This document shows, piece by piece, positions 6,291 through 8,626 of a stretch of 8,626 nt of DNA. Positions within the stretch are counted from its first letter, which is position 1. The number at the start of each line of letters is the position of its first letter. The DNA comes from Actinomycetes bacterium (lineage in GTDB: Bacteria; Actinomycetota; Acidimicrobiia; Acidimicrobiales; RAAP-2). The stretch is from the NCBI GenBank assembly GCA_021850345.1, contig JAJZMN010000008.1, positions 1 through 8,626 of the forward strand. The letters run 5' to 3'. The notes below the pieces were generated by a model. It searched no databases. It worked only from the letters and a program-made list of their open reading frames with translations, and was not told where the DNA came from. The position numbers were made by a program, and so were the translations under genes.

Positions 6291-6296
6291 AGTATC
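6291..6296 (-). promoter_or_regulatory. Candidate -10 element for the leaderless regulator-kinase operon
   Basis: GATACT on the minus strand matches four of six positions of TATAAT and ends 6 nt before the GTG start of the response regulator. This is the same geometry as at alaS. No good -35 is visible. Confidence 0.3.
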
Positions 6297-6314
6297 GCTC
6301 AGCGGCGGTCGCGC

Positions 6315-6331
6315 CGGGCCGACCAGGCCCG
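6315..6331. repeat. Inverted repeat CGGGCC/GGCCCG in the divergent control region
   Basis: CGGGCC (6315-6320) and GGCCCG (6326-6331) form perfect 6-bp arms around GACCA. It lies 31 nt upstream of the response regulator start, so it could be a regulator site near the operon promoter or a chance GC-rich palindrome. Confidence 0.35.
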
Positions 6332-6361
6332 TGGGCGGGTACTGCGGGCAGCTCGGCAAGG

Positions 6362-6387
6362 CGACGTACGCGTCATCGCGTACGTCG
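6362..6387. promoter_or_regulatory. Perfect 11-bp inverted repeat (4-bp spacer), candidate operator
   Basis: CGACGTACGCG (6362-6372) is repeated in inverse as CGCGTACGTCG (6377-6387), separated by TCAT. This is the longest perfect inverted repeat I found in the window, and it lies between the divergent regulator operon (start 6284) and cupredoxin gene (start 6453), 78 and 66 nt from the respective starts. In RNA the stem could extend by G-U and A-U pairs into the TTT at 6388-6390, so a terminator-like or mRNA hairpin is the alternative. An operator for the adjacent NarL-type regulator or another dimeric factor is inference from position. Confidence 0.5.
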
Positions 6388-6452
6388 TTTCCCCCGAGAT
6401 CGTGGTGCTCTGGCCGATGAGGCGTGGTGCCCTCTGCGCCCACCATGGGGTC

Positions 6453-7265
6453 ATGGCGATCACGATTCCACTCGTACCTCTCGAGCCCGAAGAGCACGAC
6501 GAGCAAGAGCACGACGAGCACGCGCTGCCTTCCGGGCCCTTCGTGCCGCTCCGTGTGATTCCCGGGACGGCTGGAGGTCCGGCTGGGACAGAATCCGACT
6601 TCGTCGCCGGCACAGACGGACGCCACCGAGTGCCACAGTGGCCCGAGGCGGGTTGGGCCCTCGAGCCTCACGCCACGGCGCGACCGCAGCGCAGCAAGGC
6701 CCCCGGCTTCGGCGCGACCGGCGCCGTGGTGATCTCGTGCCTCGCGGTGCTGGGCGGTCTCTTCACGTGGGCCGCGTACGGCGGCTTTGCCGGCCAGTCG
6801 AGCCACGCCTGGGATGTCGCCCCCCAGGGGCAGTCCTACTACCAACCCCCGGTCCGGCCTCTCCTTCCGGCGACCGCCACCGCGGCGAAGCTCCCGCCGA
6901 TGATGGTCACGACCCCGGCGACCACAGTCACGCTCAAGGTCGACGCCCCACCGCTCGGCGGCATGTACGGCGGCACAGGGAACGTTCAGGACGCGTTCTC
7001 GCCGGCGTACTTCTCGGTCCCCGCCGGCAAGACGGTCCACGTGACGGTGGTGAACTACGACCCTGCGTGGCACACCTTCACGTCGCCGGCGCTCGGCCTC
7101 AACGCATGGATCCCACCGTCGGGGTCGCACCCCTCCAAGGTGAGTTTCAGCTTCAAGGCGCCGAAGGCGGGCTACTACTGGTGGCTCTGCAACCTTCCGT
7201 GTGACTCCTACTCGATGCAGTCGGGTGGCTACATGCAGGGCGAGATCCACGTGGTGAAAGCCTGA
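6453..7265 (+). CDS. Membrane-anchored cupredoxin-domain protein
   Basis: A probable copper-binding electron-transfer or copper-handling protein. The 270 residues comprise a cytoplasmic N-terminus, one membrane helix (about 88-111) preceded by Arg80 and Lys82 (predicting the C-terminus outside), a Pro/Thr-rich linker, and a cupredoxin domain (about 157-268) with VPAGKTVHVTVVNYD, WHTF (His207), then YYWWLCNLPC (Cys246, Cys250) and Met255/Met261, ending in MQGEIHVV. The C-x3-C spacing recalls the CuA site of cytochrome oxidase subunit II, but the position of the CuA His, four after the second Cys, is Ser254. Residues 13-23 are an unusual Glu/His/Asp cluster. The gene diverges from a two-component operon. 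ATG 6453 is preferred; in-frame ATG 6417 is possible, and neither has a good SD. It could instead be a remote oxidase-subunit-II or sulfocyanin-like relative. Confidence 0.85.
   Translation: MAITIPLVPLEPEEHDEQEHDEHALPSGPFVPLRVIPGTAGGPAGTESDFVAGTDGRHRVPQWPEAGWALEPHATARPQRSKAPGFGATGAVVISCLAVLGGLFTWAAYGGFAGQSSHAWDVAPQGQSYYQPPVRPLLPATATAAKLPPMMVTTPATTVTLKVDAPPLGGMYGGTGNVQDAFSPAYFSVPAGKTVHVTVVNYDPAWHTFTSPALGLNAWIPPSGSHPSKVSFSFKAPKAGYYWWLCNLPCDSYSMQSGGYMQGEIHVVKA
6491..6520 (+). repeat. Perfect 15-bp tandem duplication inside the cupredoxin gene
   Basis: AGAGCACGACGAGCA occurs twice without mismatch (6491-6505 and 6506-6520). In frame it encodes two EHDEQ/EHDEH units, giving the cluster E-E-H-D-E-Q-E-H-D-E-H at residues 13-23 in the predicted cytoplasmic tail. 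The repeat preserves the frame, so copy number could vary without disrupting the protein. Confidence 0.85.
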
Positions 7266-7287
7266 CCCAGCAGGCCTCGTCGGGACA

Positions 7288-7302
7288 CCCCTGTAGAAGG
7301 GG
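7288..7302 (+). terminator. Small inverted repeat after the cupredoxin gene, possible terminator
   Basis: CCCCT (7288-7292) and AGGGG (7298-7302) form perfect arms around GTAGA, 22 nt after the cupredoxin stop. Another pair, GCCTG/CAGGC (7260-7264 with 7271-7275), overlaps the stop codon. There is no T-run. The 111-nt gap before the methyltransferase holds nothing else I recognise. Confidence 0.3.
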
Positions 7303-7376
7303 CAATGCTCGGATGGCCGCGACCTCCCAGACGATCCCGCGGGCGAGGGAGCTCGTATCCGGCAAGATGCAGACGC

Positions 7377-8147
7377 ATGAACTCCAAAGAGGCCGAGCTC
7401 ACTCGGCGCTTCTACGCCGCCTATCACAACCCGCGCCTCGCGGTGCTCGAGGGGTTCCACCCTGCCCGTCACGCGGCCCGCTTCGGCGCCCGGCTGGACG
7501 TGGCCGTCACCTACGACAGGGAGAAGCTGCACAAGCTCGGTGAGCGTCTTGCTCCCGAGTTCGTTCCGAGCATCGATGAGATGTTGCAGGTCGTGTCCCG
7601 GGAGCGCTTCACGCGGCTTTCACGGCGAAGTCTTTCCAGCCCGCTCCTGTCGATCTGCACGCGCCCTGAGTACGACATCGCCTCGGTGCTCGCCGAGCGC
7701 GCCAAGCCGGTCGTCCATCTCGATCGCCCGCGCAATCCGGGGAACGTGGGAGCCGTCATCCGGGTGGCTGCCGCCGCCGACCTGGGGGCTGTGACGGTGT
7801 CCGGCCAGGACCCCTGGTCGCCGGTCGCCCTCCGCAGTGCCACGGGGCTGCAATTCGCCCTGCCCGTGGCAGGGATGGAGCTGTCCACGTCCTGCAGCCG
7901 GCCGATCGTCGCGGTGGACATCGACGGCGACCCCGTGCACACGTCGAATCTCCCACGCGACGCGATCCTTGTCGTCGGCGGTGAACGCCGCGGGTTGCCG
8001 GGGTGGATCCGTGACGTGGCAGATCGATCGGTCGGCGTGCCGATGAAACCTGGAGTGTCGAGCTTGAACCTCGCCACCGCGTTGTCGGCTGTGCTGTATG
8101 CCTGGAAGATCTCCGCATTCGAGCGCGACGGGTGCTATCCATGGTGA
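7377..8147 (+). CDS. SpoU/TrmH-family RNA 2'-O-methyltransferase
   Basis: A SAM-dependent SPOUT methyltransferase that modifies the 2'-hydroxyl of a ribose in rRNA or tRNA; the exact target cannot be read from sequence. The 256 residues have an N-terminal L30e-like substrate-binding part (about 15-105, containing LAVLEGFHPARHAARFGA) and the knotted catalytic domain with all three SpoU motifs: motif 1 LDRPRNPGNVGAVIRVA (115-131, Asn120 and Gly122-Asn123), motif 2 ILVVGGERRGLPGW (197-210, Glu203) and motif 3 VPMKPGVSSLNLATALS (221-237, Ser229-Leu-Asn231). ATG 7377 is chosen because the in-frame extension to ATG 7305 is Arg/Pro-rich and unlike the family, although 7305 does follow a purine stretch (AAGGGG). 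No SD precedes 7377. Same strand as the cupredoxin gene, but with a 111-nt gap and no functional link evident. Confidence 0.93.
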   Translation: MNSKEAELTRRFYAAYHNPRLAVLEGFHPARHAARFGARLDVAVTYDREKLHKLGERLAPEFVPSIDEMLQVVSRERFTRLSRRSLSSPLLSICTRPEYDIASVLAERAKPVVHLDRPRNPGNVGAVIRVAAAADLGAVTVSGQDPWSPVALRSATGLQFALPVAGMELSTSCSRPIVAVDIDGDPVHTSNLPRDAILVVGGERRGLPGWIRDVADRSVGVPMKPGVSSLNLATALSAVLYAWKISAFERDGCYPW

Positions 8148-8474
8148 GCCTTGCATGAGCGGCAGCCGTCCTGGCTCGGTGGCGGGTCAGGGCGGCTCCA
8201 TGCCGAGCTCGAGGCGGCGTTCATCGACGGGTAGCGCTGCGAAGACGTCGACGGAGTTGTGCACCGGACTGCGTCACGCGCCAAAAGCGACTGCGCCACC
8301 CAAGGGGCGCGCGGTAGGGCACATCCGGCCCTGTCAGCGCTCCACTTCGATCTGGGCCATCCCGACCAGAAGCCCGCCACCCCGTTGTCTCAGGCGGGCC
8401 GACTCTCGGGGGCAGGCGGTCGGTGATGGCTACCTCGGCGGACGGGGCGTAGACCGGACGATCCATCGTCTCCC

Positions 8475-8490
8475 GTCCCAGGTTTGGGAC
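8475..8490. repeat. Inverted repeat GTCCCA/TGGGAC
   Basis: Perfect 6-bp arms (8475-8480 and 8485-8490) surround the tetranucleotide GGTT. It sits in the geneless right end with no adjacent start or stop to give it a role; a terminator without a T-run or a protein-binding site are both possible. Confidence 0.4.
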
Positions 8491-8574
8491 ATTGGAAGCC
8501 CACCAACCGCCCCGACAAGGACGCATGCCCTGGTCGAGGGACACGAGAGGGCCAGTGAGCCGCTCGCCGGCCGT

Positions 8575-8597
8575 GGAGTGCGCACTCGTTGGAGTGC
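8575..8597. repeat. 12-bp palindrome plus a third half-site near the right edge
   Basis: GAGTGCGCACTC (8576-8587) is a perfect palindrome. GGAGTGC, which contains its left half, recurs as a direct repeat at 8575-8581 and 8591-8597, 16 bp start to start. Such a cluster of half-sites is typical of operators, but any controlled gene would lie beyond the window. Confidence 0.35.
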
Positions 8598-8626
8598 CCA
8601 GCGGTCTGTCCGCCAGGACTCGGCGA

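Larger units (their letters stand above)
8148..8626. other. No supportable gene; region with several palindromic motifs
   Basis: This 479-nt stretch has open frames on the minus strand (notably 8221-8544), but none resembles a family I know. In the minus frame starting at ATG 8466, about the first 27 codons (MDRPVYAPSAEVAITDRLPP...) show G/C-ending codon use, then it decays, so a degraded gene fragment is possible. Motifs present: GCCCGCC/GGCGGGC (8372-8378 with 8393-8399), GTCCCA-GGTT-TGGGAC (8475-8490) and GAGTGCGCACTC (8576-8587). No tRNA, rRNA or mobile element is recognisable. Confidence 0.5.

Noticed and set aside
6362..6390. Palindrome read as an intrinsic terminator (hairpin followed by TTT)
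   Set aside because: It lies between two divergent starts, so there is no upstream gene on the plus strand for it to terminate; only three T residues follow. An operator or leader hairpin fits better.
7305..7376. ATG 7305 as the methyltransferase start
   Set aside because: Although a purine-rich AAGGGG lies just before it, the added 24 residues are Arg/Pro/Gly-rich and do not look like a SpoU N-terminus. Kept as an alternative only.
6285..7532. Very long upstream extension of the response regulator frame
   Set aside because: The extension is antisense to the cupredoxin gene and lacks domains; GTG 6284 gives a standard-length regulator.
8135..8380. Minus-strand 81-codon frame overlapping the 3' end of the methyltransferase gene
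   Set aside because: It runs antisense into a solid gene and shows no family resemblance or ribosome binding site.
1..8626. CRISPR array, tRNA/rRNA genes, insertion sequences or prophage genes
   Set aside because: Looked for spaced repeats, tRNA-like cloverleaf arms, transposase or integrase motifs on both strands and saw none.

Overview
The window looks like chromosomal DNA of a GC-rich actinobacterium (about 70% GC by eye, not counted). Codons end mostly in G or C, GTG and TTG starts are common, and several genes have no Shine-Dalgarno (SD) sequence but carry a -10-like hexamer 6-7 nt before the start codon, as in actinobacterial leaderless mRNAs. An acidimicrobial or related lineage is a guess from overall flavour, not a demonstrated placement. 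I see no transposase, integrase, CRISPR array, tRNA or rRNA.

Layout: (1) 1-1083, minus: the first 361 residues of an alanyl-tRNA synthetase that runs off the left edge. Its motifs resemble the Patescibacteria/CPR-type enzyme more than the standard bacterial one. (2) 1084-1325: a divergent intergenic region with a 23-codon leader ORF preceded by a very good SD, then a chain of GC-rich hairpins, the last containing the rsgA SD. (3) 1326-2366, plus: RsgA, the circularly permuted GTPase of 30S maturation. (4) 2435-2950, minus: a small FMN nitroreductase. (5) 3031-4218, plus: a radical SAM/SPASM protein, divergent from the nitroreductase. (6) 4282-6284, minus: a NarL-type response regulator followed by its membrane-bound PAS histidine kinase, overlapping by 4 nt. 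(7) 6453-7265, plus: a membrane-anchored cupredoxin divergent from the two-component pair; the 168-nt gap holds a perfect 11-bp inverted repeat. (8) 7377-8147, plus: a SpoU/TrmH-family RNA 2'-O-methyltransferase. (9) 8148-8626: no gene I can support, only some palindromic motifs.

How the genes may work together: alaS, rsgA and the SpoU methyltransferase are translation or ribosome functions. The nitroreductase and radical SAM protein may share a control region. The response regulator, kinase and cupredoxin form the most system-like unit: a divergent arrangement around a strong palindrome, which suggests (inference only) that the two-component system controls a copper or electron-transfer protein. 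The most unusual items are the atypical AlaRS, the structured rsgA leader, and the cupredoxin with incomplete CuA-like ligands and a cytoplasmic His/Asp/Glu cluster built from a perfect 15-bp tandem duplication.
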